In this document: piece by piece, positions 41,288-41,768 of the stretch
Position numbering within the stretch: position 1 is the first letter of the stretch
Layout of the letters: every line of letters starts with the position of its first letter
Program-made: the position numbers and the translations under genes
NCBI GenBank assembly: GCA_016207515.1
Contig: JACQPN010000024.1
Span: 1-41,768 of the forward strand
Reading direction: 5' to 3'
DNA: 41,768 nt
Source: Euryarchaeota archaeon
GTDB taxonomy: Archaea; Thermoplasmatota; SW-10-69-26; JACQPN01
The notes under the pieces: generated by a model
The model's database searches: none
The model's input: only the letters and a program-made list of their open reading frames with translations
Told to the model about the DNA's origin: nothing

Positions 41288-41768
41288 ATTCCGGTTGATC
41301 CTGCCGGAGACCACCGCTATTGGAGTTAGCTTAAGCCATGCGAGTCGAGAGGTGTAAGACCTCGGCAGACGGCTCAGTAACACGTGGAGAACCTACCCTA
41401 AGGTGGGGGATACTCTCGGGAAACTGAGAATAATACCCCATAGATCACGGATGCTGGAACGCTTTGTGATCCAAACTTCCGGGGCCTTAGGATGGCTCTG
41501 CGGCCTATCAGCTTGTAGTCAGGGTAACGACCTGACTAGGCTACGACGGGTACGGGCGTTGAGAGACGTCGCCCGGAGATGGACTCTGAGACACGAGTCC
41601 CGGCCCTACGGGGCGCAGCAGGCGCGACAACTCTGCAATGTGGGCAACCACGACAGGGGAACTCCCAGTGCCGGCACTTTGTGCCGGCTGTTTTCATGCC
41701 TAAAAAGCATGGAGAGTAAGGGCTGGGTAAGACGGGTGCCAGCCGCCGCGGTAATACCCGCAGCCCAA
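41288..41768 (+). rRNA. rrs: 16S ribosomal RNA, 5' part (cut by window end)
   Basis: The sequence starts with the archaeal 16S 5' end ATTCCGGTTGATCCTGCCGG. It continues with conserved landmarks: AAGCCATGCGAGTC, GGCTCAGTAACACGTGG, the CTGAGACACGAGTCCCGGCCCTA helix region and GTGCCAGCCGCCGCGGTAA near the edge. About the first 480 nt are in the window. The look of the 5' domain fits Thermoplasmatota, but this needs a database comparison. Confidence 0.98.

Noticed and set aside
1-41768. CRISPR arrays, insertion sequences, attachment sites
   Set aside because: No regularly spaced direct repeats, transposase motifs or terminal inverted repeats with target duplications were seen by reading; a repeat finder was not run.

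Overview
The window is a GC-rich piece of an archaeal chromosome, most likely from Thermoplasmatota or a close relative. The archaeal signs are direct. The 16S rRNA begins with the archaeal 5' sequence at 41288. The proteins include a family B DNA polymerase with a C-terminal PIP box, a 20S proteasome beta subunit, the KH/beta-CASP nuclease aCPSF1 (FttA), a deoxyhypusine synthase-like protein, archaeal D-aminoacyl-tRNA deacylase (DtdA), a stand-alone TRAM protein and a split transketolase. Many genes have an AT-rich TATA element 25-33 nt before the start codon and almost no leader. The phylum is an inference from the look of the 16S 5' domain and the gene set; no search was run.

Layout. 1-898: a beta-helix surface protein, probably cut by the window edge. 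1196-4588: a three-gene operon (permuted ATP-grasp, alpha-E, transglutaminase) of the peptide-synthesis/hydrolysis type. 4697-10262: a zinc microprotein, polB, psmB and aCPSF1 on the plus strand. 10504-11093: a VapBC toxin-antitoxin pair with an inverted-repeat operator on its promoter. 11326-16255 (mostly minus): a surface protein, a DUF1801-like protein, a fused 3-hydroxyacyl-CoA dehydrogenase/enoyl-CoA hydratase, a second zinc microprotein on the plus strand, and tryptophanase. 16992-24165 (minus): a compact run of TRAM protein, DtdA, two ArsA/Get3-type ATPases and two CPA2 (Kef-like) antiporters, with overlapping start and stop codons at the ATPase-ATPase and ATPase-antiporter junctions. 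24294-32001: HD phosphohydrolase, deoxyhypusine synthase-like protein, a large one-span surface protein, HisRS, a HAD protein and an exported FKBP-like protein. 32098-33783 (minus): the molybdopterin operon moaDE-moaC-moaB with a MoaD-MoaE fusion. 33887-40613: an M14 carboxypeptidase lipoprotein, two Lrp-type RAM-only proteins, a membrane protein with a TerB-like tail, transaldolase, the transketolase C-terminal subunit, FdhD and a methyltransferase. 40614-41768: a long hairpin-rich leader and the first ~480 nt of 16S rRNA.

Themes. Information processing and protein turnover lie together (PolB, PsmB, aCPSF1; HisRS, DHS, DtdA and TRAM elsewhere). Amino-acid and fatty-acid breakdown (TnaA, FadB-like, exported peptidase) suggests a peptide- or lipid-using heterotroph. 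MoaDE/MoaC/MoaB and FdhD imply molybdenum enzymes, probably a formate dehydrogenase-like one. The most unusual arrangement is the ArsA-pair/antiporter-pair operon at 16992-22813. No CRISPR array, insertion sequence or tRNA gene was found.
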